DNA of 64,000 nt from assembly GCF_003965815.1 (NCBI RefSeq), contig NZ_RXOE01000003.1, positions 1-64,000 of the forward strand, written 5' to 3'. The notes under the pieces are model-generated. The model was not told the DNA's origin and ran no database searches. It saw only the letters and a list, made by a program, of their open reading frames with translations. Shown piece after piece: positions 1-8,914 of the stretch. Both the position numbers and the translations under genes were made by a program. Every line of letters starts with the position of its first letter. The stretch's first letter is position 1. Source of the stretch: Variovorax gossypii. Lineage in GTDB: Bacteria; Pseudomonadota; Gammaproteobacteria; Burkholderiales; Burkholderiaceae_C.

Positions 1-836
1 GTCCAGACTTCCACTGCAACCAGTTCCTCCGGCAACGCAGGTGGCTCTGCGAGGCTTCGCAGAAGCGGTTCAGAAGCCTCACGAACTTGGTCCGCAACCT
101 GCTGCAAACCTTCTCTCTCCAGGCTTACAACTGCGCCGTCCAGGTTGTACGTAACCTTGGCGGCCCAGTCGTGCGGTGCATGGAACATCTCGGGAGTACG
201 TGAGATGGACTGCAGCAGCTGCTGGATGGGGAGGTCGACGTGGCTATCTGGGCTGTACCGTTCGCCGAGGTTGGAGCGGACGATGCTGAACCTCTCTCGA
301 AACCATGCTGAACTGAAGCGGACGGCGTCGAACCAGTAGCGAGCACGTCCGGAGTACATGGGGTTATCGCGACCTAGTCGCTCTTCGATGCTCGACGCGC
401 TCCAAAGCTCGATGGTCAGCTCTCGCTTGTCGGCTTCTGCCGCGGCGACACTTTTGGTCCGCCACTTCTCAAAGCGTTGGACCTCGCTGTCCTTTTTTCC
501 AGCTTGGTTGTCCCTCAGGTCGATAGGCAGGCAGACCACAAACCTGCGCAACCGAGGATGCGCCGCGAGCGCTCGTTTGAGGGAGTCATTCAAATTCGAA
601 ACTTGGCCGCTCTCGAAGCCGTTGACGAAGTACTTTGCTTGCCAGCCGACTTCACGCCCGTCAGCATAGGTTCTGTAGCACTCCAGGCCCTGGTCAGCGC
701 CAGACCCCTTCCGGATGAAGCTGGCCCCCTCTGCCGGGTCCTCGAGGGCTGCCAGTTGGCAGCAGAGCTCTTCGAAGCCGCCCATCTGCGTGCCTCGGTG
801 CTCTCGGATACGCGTGAAATCCAATTTCTGACCCAA
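1..836 (-). CDS. Partial nuclease-headed protein, probable STAND-type defence ATPase (N-terminus only)
   Basis: The gene enters from its start at 836 and runs off the left edge after 278 codons with no stop. I chose the TTG at 836 because a GGAGG lies about five bases upstream. The first ~75 residues carry a PD-(D/E)XK-type nuclease signature: FEEL helix at 21-24, D48 and E52 in a GADQGLE context, and Q66-A-K68. The same D-x3-E...QAK pattern, and a later YWF...SSxW...LxERY...HV block, occur in the 1513-residue protein at 13794-18335, so the two are paralogues. By that analogy the missing part should hold a P-loop STAND ATPase and a repeat-rich sensor; this is inference. It lies 223 bases downstream of the PIN-like gene on the same strand and could share its transcript. 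Family identity is fairly secure, defence role inferred. Confidence 0.72.
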   Translation of the reverse strand, partial: MGQKLDFTRIREHRGTQMGGFEELCCQLAALEDPAEGASFIRKGSGADQGLECYRTYADGREVGWQAKYFVNGFESGQVSNLNDSLKRALAAHPRLRRFVVCLPIDLRDNQAGKKDSEVQRFEKWRTKSVAAAEADKRELTIELWSASSIEERLGRDNPMYSGRARYWFDAVRFSSAWFRERFSIVRSNLGERYSPDSHVDLPIQQLLQSISRTPEMFHAPHDWAAKVTYNLDGAVVSLEREGLQQVADQVREASEPLLRSLAEPPALPEELVAVEVW

Positions 837-1059
837 GTTGTCCTCCCTGTAATTGGCCAGCCCCGTTCGTAGGGTGAGCGCTGACCTTGGACCACTTTAC
901 CGGACTGAATTCGAGCTGTCGGAGGGCACCTTGCTGGCTGAGGGGGTGCCGGCGGGCTCGAACAACCAATCTCATTCGCTCGCGCTCAATGACTGCTCTG
1001 AAGGCGAGCAGACTGTTAGGAGGCGAGGGAAGATGAATGCAGTCAGGCTGAAGCCAACT

Positions 1060-1755
1060 TCAATCAGGGGTGTTGTGATTTCTATACTTCACCGATCCGT
1101 TGGAAATCCGAAGCTCACCTGACATCACAAGCACGGTCATCACTTCAGCGACCTTGTCGGGTACTGGCTCGGGGCCAAAACGCCACTGGATTCTCTTTTC
1201 GAGCGCGCTCAAGGTTTTTGGCTTCCCAGCCTCAACAAAGTCCTTGCGTATCTCGGAGGAAATCTGAACGATGAATTTCGGCTTCTTGATGTTTGGCGCA
1301 AGAGGAATGGGTTCTATTGCTTCGCCGGCTGGAGGGCTAAACGCTCTCGAGGGCTGCGACAAGGGATCTTGTTGGATCGGTGCAGATTTTCTTTCGTCAG
1401 GCAGTGGCCCCAAGACTTCCACACGCTCGACCTGTCGTCCCTTCGATCGGGCATGCAAGATGGCAGGGTCGTAGTCTCCATCGGCCGCGACGATCACAAA
1501 GCGGGCCCTTGGCTCATGCCGACCGACCAGGTAGCCCAGATAGAGAACAAGGTGGAAATCGAGCGAGTTCTTGCCGGGTTTGGAGATATCGACAAGAGAG
1601 ACTCGGTCGCCCAGTTCCATGTACTGCGCGAGCAGCCCTATCTCGTGTTCACCGAAAAAGATCCAAGCCTCGCCATTCGCCCCCATCCACGACGCGACGT
1701 CCTCCGGCGCGGGATGCCGGTTCTGCAGATCAATCAGCAGATAGGTCTTGCTCAC
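1060..1755 (-). CDS. PIN-like (NYN-type) nuclease with C-terminal winged-helix-like segment
   Basis: This 231-residue protein begins with a PIN/NYN fold signature: LLIDLQN (D9, N12), then GKNSLDFHLVLYLGYL (D66), then VIVAADGDYD (D92, D94, D96). These are the acidic residues expected to bind metal in PIN-like RNases. A charged, Pro-rich linker (about 120-160) leads to a C-terminal ~65 residues that look like a winged helix, ending in a strand-turn-strand. The start is GTG, overlapping the TGA of the upstream helicase gene by 4 bases (GTGA), which implies translational coupling and a joint function. In bacteria such proteins cut RNA or tRNA. Pairing with a nuclease-helicase suggests an antiphage or plasmid-restriction module, but I do not recognise a named system. 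Confidence 0.78.
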   Translation of the reverse strand: MSKTYLLIDLQNRHPAPEDVASWMGANGEAWIFFGEHEIGLLAQYMELGDRVSLVDISKPGKNSLDFHLVLYLGYLVGRHEPRARFVIVAADGDYDPAILHARSKGRQVERVEVLGPLPDERKSAPIQQDPLSQPSRAFSPPAGEAIEPIPLAPNIKKPKFIVQISSEIRKDFVEAGKPKTLSALEKRIQWRFGPEPVPDKVAEVMTVLVMSGELRISNGSVKYRNHNTPD

Positions 1756-3566
1756 TGCCGGATGGCGTTGGCGATCATGAGCCGCGACGTGGCACGCGTG
1801 GCGCCAACGTAGAACAACCGCATCTCTTCTAAGGCGTCGTCCTCCTTGGCGAGCACCTCAAGGCCCGCAACCGCCTGGCGCGCGCCCATCACTGCGACGA
1901 CCGGGAATTCCAGCCCCTTGCTCGCATGGAGCGTCATCACCTTGATGGTGTCTGCGGCGGGATCGAAATCGTGCGCGGCCTTGCGCACCTTGTGCGGTAG
2001 GCGACGACGGTCCAAGGCTCGGGAGCATTCGTCCATCAAGGTCCAACTTCGGCACAGCACCGCCATGTCGCCCCAGGCGTGCCCCTCGTTGTGCGCGCTG
2101 GCCATGAGTTCCGCGATCCGGTCGGCCTGCGCCCGGGTGCTCGGCAGATCGATCACGATCGGTTCCGGCCCGTCCCGGCCGCAGCTCACGGGCTGAACGA
2201 GCGGAACGCCGTCATCGTCCTTCTCCTGGGGCCGCAGAAGCTCGGTCGCCATCGCACTCGCCGTCTGCAGGATCTGCCTGGTGTTGCGGTAGTTGATCTT
2301 GAGGATCGTCGTGCGGCCCTGCGCCTGGACTCCAACGCTCTTGAAGCTGAAGGGCTTGCCACGTCGCTTGTCGTAGATGCTCTGGGCATCGTCGTACAGC
2401 AGCAGCAAACTGTTGGTCGTGGGATCGACCATTTGAGTGACCAGCTTGAGCCACTCGGGCGCAAAGTCGTGGCCCTCGTCGACCAGCACCGCCAGGTACT
2501 GGCCCGACGGAATCATCTTGCGGTCCACCCCGTCGATAACGTTGTGCACCATCTGGTCCATCTTGGCACCCACGGCAAGGCCGTTGGGCGGCAACGGCTG
2601 ACCGAACGCCACGAGTTGGTCCCGACACCATTTGTGAAAGTGGCGGACATGGACGCGGTCTGCCAATGCCTTGGCCTGCATGGTGGCGTGCAGCTTGACC
2701 GCCAGCGGCTCGTTGTAGCAAAGGACGAGCACGGGCTTGTGCAGGTCCGTCGCGGCCTTGGCTAGGTACTCGGCGCGGTAGCCCAGGATCATTGTCTTGC
2801 CGGAGCCTGCAACTCCGTGGATGACCCGGTGGCCGTCGCCTAGGCTGCGCGCCAACTGCTCCTGCTGCAGATCCATCACGCGCAGGAAGTCGGGGATGGT
2901 CGCCTTGTCGTCTGCATCGTCGAAGAGCGCACCTTGCTCGGGGACGCGCACCTCGGGAAACAGGTTCCAACGCACCCGGTCGATCTGGGGCAACGACAGC
3001 GCGCCACGCATGAGTTGCGGAAACATGTCCCATAGTCGGCTCTGGAAGGCCTCTGGCTCAGCGTCCTCCAGCATTTCGTCGGAGCAGACAACACGGTTCG
3101 ACTCGATCGCGCGCCCGAGACCGGCGGCGTCGAACTGCTTGCGTGTGATTCGCGTGAAGACGACGCCGTAGCTCCACGGGAAGGTGAGCATGCCCTGCCA
3201 TTTGCCCTCATGCTGGATTAGCTGCGCGTCGCGCTTGAGGGCATCGACGACCTGCAGCGCTTGATGCCGGGCCTGCTCGATCGGATTTGGGACGCTCTTG
3301 GGCACGCCATCGGGCGCGATCAGCCAGTCGCCGCGGCTGGCTTTCTGGATAGTGTCCAAGCGCCAATCCTTGGTTTCCAGAATCAGCAAGCCTCGGCGGG
3401 GATGCAGCACGACGAAGTCGGGGTGGCACTGCTTGGGGCCGATGGGGACGTCGAACCACAGCAGGTAGTCGTCGTCGAGCTTCTGCTGCAAGCGCTCCGC
3501 CAAGCGGCGCTCGCCGGACGTCATGCGGGCGACGCAGGTACTCAACGCAGGAATCAAGACAGCCAT
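1752..3566 (-). CDS. NERD-domain nuclease fused to UvrD/SF1-like helicase
   Basis: The protein is 604 residues if translated from the ATG at 3566; the frame stays open upstream to about 3701, but the NERD domain starts here. The NERD domain occupies roughly 15-110 with a PD-(D/E)XK core: P49-D50-FVVL then LLILETK (E64, K66). A superfamily I helicase follows: Walker A GVAGSGKT near 250, Walker B VDEGHDF near 358, a DDAQSIY motif, NYRNTRQIL, MTLHASKGLEFPV, and a C-terminal LFYVGATRATSRLMI. Such proteins are expected to translocate on DNA and cut it. It is the first gene of a coupled pair with the PIN-like nuclease. A 7-base inverted repeat lies about 14 bases upstream of the start. No good Shine-Dalgarno sequence is visible, so the start is less certain than the domains. 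Confidence 0.85.
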   Translation of the reverse strand: MAVLIPALSTCVARMTSGERRLAERLQQKLDDDYLLWFDVPIGPKQCHPDFVVLHPRRGLLILETKDWRLDTIQKASRGDWLIAPDGVPKSVPNPIEQARHQALQVVDALKRDAQLIQHEGKWQGMLTFPWSYGVVFTRITRKQFDAAGLGRAIESNRVVCSDEMLEDAEPEAFQSRLWDMFPQLMRGALSLPQIDRVRWNLFPEVRVPEQGALFDDADDKATIPDFLRVMDLQQEQLARSLGDGHRVIHGVAGSGKTMILGYRAEYLAKAATDLHKPVLVLCYNEPLAVKLHATMQAKALADRVHVRHFHKWCRDQLVAFGQPLPPNGLAVGAKMDQMVHNVIDGVDRKMIPSGQYLAVLVDEGHDFAPEWLKLVTQMVDPTTNSLLLLYDDAQSIYDKRRGKPFSFKSVGVQAQGRTTILKINYRNTRQILQTASAMATELLRPQEKDDDGVPLVQPVSCGRDGPEPIVIDLPSTRAQADRIAELMASAHNEGHAWGDMAVLCRSWTLMDECSRALDRRRLPHKVRKAAHDFDPAADTIKVMTLHASKGLEFPVVAVMGARQAVAGLEVLAKEDDALEEMRLFYVGATRATSRLMIANAIRQ

Positions 3567-3579
3567 TGAAGATTTGATC

Positions 3580-3600
3580 GCTCCTGCCGCCGACAGGAGC
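3580..3600. promoter_or_regulatory. Inverted repeat just upstream of the NERD-helicase start
   Basis: Arms GCTCCTG and CAGGAGC (7 bases each, perfect) flank a 7-base spacer. The site sits 14 bases before the chosen ATG at 3566. It could be an operator or a hairpin in the leader that masks translation. No regulator gene is adjacent. Confidence 0.35.
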
Positions 3601-3904
3601 AAAGATGGAGATTGAAACCTAACGTAACCCGTCGATCCCGTCAACCGCTGCGATTCCGCGTCTCTTTGCGCCCGTCGGCAGATCAGCGCATGTGGTTGCA
3701 CGCTCTCATAGCAACTGGCTTGGTGCTGGCGTCGGCGAGCGACAGTAGCTCATGGTGAGTAGAGTGTTCAGGACTGCGTTGCAGCGGTAGTGCCCAATTC
3801 GCCTGGACGCACCGAGCGTCGGCAGTCGGACTGAATCAGACTTTCAGTTCAACGGCCCCAGCAACCAACCATCGTCACGTTCGATGCTCGATGCCTCGCG
3901 CTCA

Positions 3905-3920
3905 TCCCATGTTCATGGGA
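3905..3920. promoter_or_regulatory. 16-base inverted repeat upstream of the small secreted protein gene
   Basis: TCCCATG and CATGGGA separated by TT, about 75 bases upstream of the ATG at 3996. Size and symmetry fit a dimeric repressor site. No regulator is identified, so function is a guess. Confidence 0.3.
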
Positions 3921-3995
3921 GAACGCTCGTAAACCCCTGCCCGACAATAGAAGCGGAGGTACACACTCCAGCGCTCATTGGAACGAGGAGGCGTC

Positions 3996-4121
3996 ATGAA
4001 GAAGGTTGCAGTACTGATCGCTGCGCTTTGCTTAAGTTGTGGAGCACTTGCGCACTCGGGAGGTGCTGACAAGAACGGCTGTCATCGCGACCACAAAAAC
4101 GGCGGCTCCCACTGCCACTAA
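3996..4121 (+). CDS. Small secreted YHYH-type His/Cys-rich protein (41 aa)
   Basis: A 41-codon gene with a strong ribosome site (GAGGAGG four bases before ATG). Residues 1-19 form a signal peptide (MKK, hydrophobic core, then ALA-H cleavage site). The mature part is about 22 residues, with pattern HSGGADKNGCHRDHKNGG followed by SHCH. That resembles the short C-terminal motif of YHYH-domain proteins, in which paired Cys and His residues probably bind metal or form a disulfide in the periplasm. It is complete, not a fragment: good start, good signal, stop right after the motif. It is 260 bases upstream of the giant gene at 4382; whether they share a transcript is unclear. Confidence 0.7.
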   Translation: MKKVAVLIAALCLSCGALAHSGGADKNGCHRDHKNGGSHCH

Positions 4122-4381
4122 CGAGCCCTAAGAACTGCAAGCTACCTCACGCAAACATTCGATATGTGATCTGGCTTTGCCAGCCTCGCCTCGCAGCGAT
4201 TGCAGATCCTCGCGTCGCTTGTAGTGGTACCTCATGGATCACCACGGCAGCCAAGTCAACGTCCAAATACAACTCGCGGCCGAGGGCAGCGAGATTTGAG
4301 GAGGGACCATGCGGATAAACCAGCAGTGCGCCGACCGCGCACACAAGGTGCTGCCCCGTTTCGTTTCGCCGGGAGGGCGCC

Positions 4382-7300
4382 ATGGCTAAGAGCAACACCT
4401 TCGACTTGCTCACAGGCATTCCCAGTGCGCTGTTCGCGCTCAAAACGACGGCCTCAAGCGTCGTCACGCCCCAGCCCCACGGGCGCGTCGCGATCTCCGG
4501 GATGCTCGGCATTAGCCTTTTGGGGACATCCTTCGAAGTAAGGGTGCCGGATTCAGACCCGGTGATCGCGGGCGCAGCGGAGCCGGGCGGGGGGAGGCGG
4601 CTTGATTTCTGCCCCCCCATATCGGTGAAGGCGGACGTCGTTGGCGCCGGCGAGGGGCCGGGCATCGTTGTTCGCAAGTGGACATTCGGTAAGGCGATCG
4701 GCAAAGCCACCAGCGTCGTCTTCGATAGGTTCTCCGTGTGGTCGTGCAAGCAGACGAACGTGCCTAAGTACCCGGGCAGCTTCCTGTTCGAGTTGCTCCT
4801 CCCCGGCATTGGCGTGAACGATGCGCAAGTGCAGTCGACTCCCAGCCCTAAGCCCGTGGGCGAATCCGGCGGCGGCCCCGCATACGCAGGTTGGTTGCAG
4901 TCGTGGACGCCCGGCGGCGGCCGCCTCGTGGAGGACGATGAAGGCTGGATGGTCGAGCACAGCTGCAAGCTCTATCCGCTGATGTCTTCCGGCCTCGAGC
5001 AGGCAGGCATCACATTCGCTGCGACGCGCGGCAACAACTACCAGCCGCTCACGTTCTTCGTCAATTACATGAAGTTGGACGTGACGCGGGTGCGTCTGCA
5101 CTTCACCCCTAAGGGCGTGCCGTCGACGCTCGATCTCGACGCGCCGCAAGCGCCCGTGTCCATGGCGCTCTTGTGCCTGATGCCGCCGCCCAAATACCCC
5201 CTGAAGCTCACCTCGCCGCAAAGCCAGGGCGGAAACCTGCCTGTCGAGAAGGTACGTATCGAGCTCGGGCGCCTGCGTGCCTTCCTGCACCGCGATGCTC
5301 GCAATGACATCGAATTCGGAACCTGCGCGACCTGGTCCGTCCCGGGTTCGCGCATCGAAGTCACGGCGGAGCTACCCAAGACCGGCCATGACACGTCCCT
5401 CGTCAAGAGCGTGACCTTCGGCTCCAATCCGCAGCCGCCGGCCTCGATCCACGACGATCCCCGGTTCGACGGCCTGCGAATCCCGGGCGTCGACAGCACC
5501 GGCAGGCCGAAGGAGGTCCTCGACGCACAGGACCTGCAGGCCACGGTTCTTCTCAAGGCCGGCGCTTTGGCCAACCCCAAGGCACCCTTGGTCGGCCTCG
5601 CCTGTGGCTGGCTCGGGCCGAGGGAAGGCCAGCGCTCGCAGGACGCGCGGCATGGTGTGCTCCACATGCCCATCGGGCAAGCTTTGCTGGAGGTGGACCG
5701 CAGCGGCAGGGGTTCGCCGTTCATCTACAACCTCACCGCCGTCGCCGGCGCCAAGCAAGACGTTTGGGAGGGCAAGCTCACTTCGGCTTCCGCAAGCCTG
5801 CGGGTTCCGCCTTTCGGTGGCGCGGCCTCGTTCCTCCAGACGAAGGACGCAGATGCGTTTTCGCGTTCGGTACGGATGCGGCTGCGCGCCAAGGCGATCC
5901 TCGAGGCAAATCAATCGACCGTGGCGCCGCGCATGCAAGTGCAGCCGGACTGGCAGAAGCTTTGGGAGCTCGACGGGCCGCAGGGGCTCACGCTTCACGA
6001 CATGGCAAACCTGGGCACGGGTTTCGACGCGGTGTCGTTCAAGAAGTTGCCGCCGCCTTCGGCAGCGCAGGGCCAGGCAAAGGCAGCGGAGGGCAACGAG
6101 ACCTTGGCATACGCCACGCTCGGCCTTGTGCTTACGTACATCGCAGGCGCATACGAAGGGCAGGGCTGGAAGAAATTCTTTGATCGGGAGCTCAAACTCA
6201 ACCTTGATGAAACTGCGCTGGGCAAGTGGGCCGAGCGCAATCATCTCGAGGACGTCGTCGTCAGCCTGGGCAACTTGCAAGGCGACGGCACGCAAAGGAA
6301 CTGGTTCCGCAACTTCGTGCGCGACAACGTGAAGCAGCACATGAAGACGGGCGACACCGCGACGGGCGCGCTCTGGCCATTCGCCGCGGGTCTGGGCATT
6401 CCGTTGTACGAGGGGGCCGACCCCGCGACGGCCACGTGGCTTTGGGACATGAAACGCAACGGCAAGCCGCTGGCGTGCGCGTTCGCATTCGACTACAGCC
6501 GGGCCGCCACTTTTTCGCCGGCTGCGCTGAACCTCGGCGCCGGTTTCTTCAAGGACTCGGCGGCGAAGGATCCCGCCCTCTGGCCGAGAACGCGCGCGCA
6601 GCACTCGGGGCAGTTGCTGGGCGCGGTGGAAGACCCGGGCAGCAACCTCTGGAGCGGCATCTTCATCGCGGACGTGCCGCTTGTATTGCCCGAAGTGCCG
6701 CAAGGCTTCGAATTCTTCCGGCGCCTGGGCGACGCGATCAACGCCGACCTGCGGCTGGAGTACGGTTGGCTCGATGCGAACGGCCATACTTGGAGTGCGC
6801 TATGGAAGAACGATATGGGCGCCGTGCGGCTCTATCCTTTCGATTCTTCGCAGAGGCCACCGGTGGAACTCCTCCTGTCGGCGTACCGCACCACCGGGTC
6901 ACAAGGTCAAGCGGCGACGTCGGCGCTGACGCTCCGCCTGGTCCTTCACTCCGTGATCGGCAAGCGCACGGGCAAGCCCGTCGAACTTCTCGGCGAAGGC
7001 CAGTTCGGCGCCGTCTCGGGCCAGCAGTCGATCTTCGAGTTGAAGCCGAGGGACGGTAGCACGATCGACACGGATTCGCTCCCCGGCTTCGAGAAGTTTT
7101 CCTTCAAGCGCTTCCGCACCGACTTCCGCTCGGCCACCCTCGAGGTGGGCTTGGTCGCCGGCCAGACCTTGCGCGATGCCATCCCGTTCTTCGACCAGAC
7201 CGAGATTGATGCGGTGATGTCGATCCCGCTCGACAGCGGCGGCGCGCCAAACCTCGCGCTGCGGCTGCCGGCGGAGGCGCCGTCGCGGATGTTCGGAAAA

Positions 7301-8914
7301 TGGCCGATCGGCATTCGCGCCGTCGAATTCGTCCTGGCCAACGCCATTCGAAGCCGCATCCATTTCGCCCTCGACACCGGCATTCCGGGAATCAAACGCA
7401 CGGGCGGCCAGGTCGACGTCATGGTGAAAGGCAACGACGTGGGCTTCGACGTCTCGCTCGAGGAGGTCGAAATCGATCTCAAGGCATTCGGTGTGGGGAT
7501 CACCGGGGCGCTTGCATGGCGTGACCCCACCCAAGGCATAGGCGGGGGGACTCATGCCTCGGGCGAGGACCTCCCAGACGCGGTAAGGCGGGATTTTTAC
7601 GGTTCCGTGCGGGTGTCGGGCCTGTCGAACTCGGGCGAGGCGGGCATCTACATCCGCATCGGTTCGCAAGGGCGACCGTTCTGGGTGGGCGCCTTGATGA
7701 TGGGCAAAGATCCATCCGTTGCCGGGACGAAGCTGCAGGACTCGGTGTTCCTCATCGCCTACGGGGCCCAGCAGTCGGCGGGCGACGCATTGCGCCTGGC
7801 ACTGGCATCGCCCGAAAGCGTCTTGCCACGTTCGTTGTTTCCCGTCCGGGGCGAGAACCCACTCGCGTGGCTCAATACGTGGCAACGCGCCACCGACGGC
7901 CTCGGATTGGCTGTGGGTCTTACCGGGCAGTTCAGCCCGGACCGCTACCTGGCGACCGCCCCTGGAGGGAACGACAATCTCTCCGCGCTTTGGTCGGACT
8001 CGGGCCTGTTCTATGCATCGGCCCGAATAAAGCTGCTCGCGGCGTTCGAAACCGACTTCCACCTGCTGATTGATTTCGCGAAGAAGCTGGTTTCCGCGGG
8101 TCTCCAACTGCCTGGCCTGAAGGTGGGCGGCGGCGTCGAAGTCACTGCGGGGTATTTCTCGGTCACGCTCGCATGGGGCGACAAACAGGGCATCGGCTTC
8201 TCGTTAGGCTATCCGCCCATCTATACCGATCCTGACCTGGGCATACCCACGCCTGACTGGAGCAGGGCTGTGTCTGCGCGGATCAGCGGCGCCTGGCCCA
8301 TCAACACTTTCCAGGGTGGGTTCAAGGCCTGGTACTTCACCAACCCGGTCAGCTTCGGCTTGGGCTTCGCCGTGCGCGTGGGCTATAGCAACTCGTGGCA
8401 GGTGACGGGCAGCAACATCGCCGATGCACGCGCCGACGTGGGCGTCATGGTGGGCGGAACGTTCATGTTCTGCCGCAAGCAGGTGGCCATGGTGGACGTG
8501 CCCGTGCTTCGCCTCACGGATCCGACGGGCGCCGATGCCGATCGCGGCTGGCTGCTCGATGCGATCGAGGTGTTCGTGGATGTGAGTCAGGACGTCATGC
8601 CCGTCAGCGCGTCGATTTTCGCCGACGTCTGGGGCCACGCCTCCATCGTTTTCCTTGGCGTCACGATCGCGGGCGTGCGCATTGACGCGCGCGCGGCATT
8701 CAACGTCAACGGCGAACTGGAGCAGGGCATCCTCTACATGGGAGCCAGTTTCGACTTCAGGGTGTCGGTGAAGATCGGCTGCAGTTCCTATTCGACGAGT
8801 TGCCACTTCTCCATCGTCATGATCAACCGCGGTTCCGGCCCCGCCGGTGATTGCAACCGGCTCCAGGCCGGCCTGATAGACCGTCTGCTGGCTGCCGAAG
8901 CGGAGGTGATATGA
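4382..8914 (+). CDS. Giant beta-rich protein of unknown function (1510 aa), first gene of coupled pair
   Basis: I do not recognise a family. The start at 4382 has a good site (GGGAGG five bases upstream). There is no signal peptide and no transmembrane segment, so it is probably cytoplasmic. The sequence is dominated by short alternating hydrophobic/polar stretches that predict beta strands, with many Gly and Trp turns; examples are GIGFSLGYPPIYTD near 1275 and GLGFAVRVGYSNSW near 1335. The C-terminal third looks like long amphipathic sheets, reminiscent of beta-groove or fibre proteins, but this is only an impression. Cys pairs occur near the ends (SCK early, GCSSYSTSC late). Its stop overlaps the next gene's start by 4 bases. 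Codon and base use look like the core chromosome, so it may be long resident. Confidence 0.8.
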   Translation: MAKSNTFDLLTGIPSALFALKTTASSVVTPQPHGRVAISGMLGISLLGTSFEVRVPDSDPVIAGAAEPGGGRRLDFCPPISVKADVVGAGEGPGIVVRKWTFGKAIGKATSVVFDRFSVWSCKQTNVPKYPGSFLFELLLPGIGVNDAQVQSTPSPKPVGESGGGPAYAGWLQSWTPGGGRLVEDDEGWMVEHSCKLYPLMSSGLEQAGITFAATRGNNYQPLTFFVNYMKLDVTRVRLHFTPKGVPSTLDLDAPQAPVSMALLCLMPPPKYPLKLTSPQSQGGNLPVEKVRIELGRLRAFLHRDARNDIEFGTCATWSVPGSRIEVTAELPKTGHDTSLVKSVTFGSNPQPPASIHDDPRFDGLRIPGVDSTGRPKEVLDAQDLQATVLLKAGALANPKAPLVGLACGWLGPREGQRSQDARHGVLHMPIGQALLEVDRSGRGSPFIYNLTAVAGAKQDVWEGKLTSASASLRVPPFGGAASFLQTKDADAFSRSVRMRLRAKAILEANQSTVAPRMQVQPDWQKLWELDGPQGLTLHDMANLGTGFDAVSFKKLPPPSAAQGQAKAAEGNETLAYATLGLVLTYIAGAYEGQGWKKFFDRELKLNLDETALGKWAERNHLEDVVVSLGNLQGDGTQRNWFRNFVRDNVKQHMKTGDTATGALWPFAAGLGIPLYEGADPATATWLWDMKRNGKPLACAFAFDYSRAATFSPAALNLGAGFFKDSAAKDPALWPRTRAQHSGQLLGAVEDPGSNLWSGIFIADVPLVLPEVPQGFEFFRRLGDAINADLRLEYGWLDANGHTWSALWKNDMGAVRLYPFDSSQRPPVELLLSAYRTTGSQGQAATSALTLRLVLHSVIGKRTGKPVELLGEGQFGAVSGQQSIFELKPRDGSTIDTDSLPGFEKFSFKRFRTDFRSATLEVGLVAGQTLRDAIPFFDQTEIDAVMSIPLDSGGAPNLALRLPAEAPSRMFGKWPIGIRAVEFVLANAIRSRIHFALDTGIPGIKRTGGQVDVMVKGNDVGFDVSLEEVEIDLKAFGVGITGALAWRDPTQGIGGGTHASGEDLPDAVRRDFYGSVRVSGLSNSGEAGIYIRIGSQGRPFWVGALMMGKDPSVAGTKLQDSVFLIAYGAQQSAGDALRLALASPESVLPRSLFPVRGENPLAWLNTWQRATDGLGLAVGLTGQFSPDRYLATAPGGNDNLSALWSDSGLFYASARIKLLAAFETDFHLLIDFAKKLVSAGLQLPGLKVGGGVEVTAGYFSVTLAWGDKQGIGFSLGYPPIYTDPDLGIPTPDWSRAVSARISGAWPINTFQGGFKAWYFTNPVSFGLGFAVRVGYSNSWQVTGSNIADARADVGVMVGGTFMFCRKQVAMVDVPVLRLTDPTGADADRGWLLDAIEVFVDVSQDVMPVSASIFADVWGHASIVFLGVTIAGVRIDARAAFNVNGELEQGILYMGASFDFRVSVKIGCSSYSTSCHFSIVMINRGSGPAGDCNRLQAGLIDRLLAAEAEVI

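Larger units (their letters stand above)
3567..3995. other. 429-base intergenic region between divergent genes
   Basis: It separates the minus-strand helicase gene from the plus-strand small secreted protein and should hold both promoters. I see the inverted repeat at 3580-3600 and a second perfect inverted repeat at 3905-3920 (TCCCATG-TT-CATGGGA). A GACAATAG that could serve as a -10 box lies near 3943. No convincing gene is present. Confidence 0.5.

Noticed and set aside
3566..3701. N-terminal extension of the NERD-helicase to 3701
   Set aside because: The extra 45 residues lack family resemblance and cover the inverted repeat; ATG 3566 begins just before the NERD domain.
8851..8910. Upstream TTG start for the second giant gene
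   Set aside because: It lies inside the first giant gene; the ATG at 8911 has a good ribosome site and 4-base coupling.
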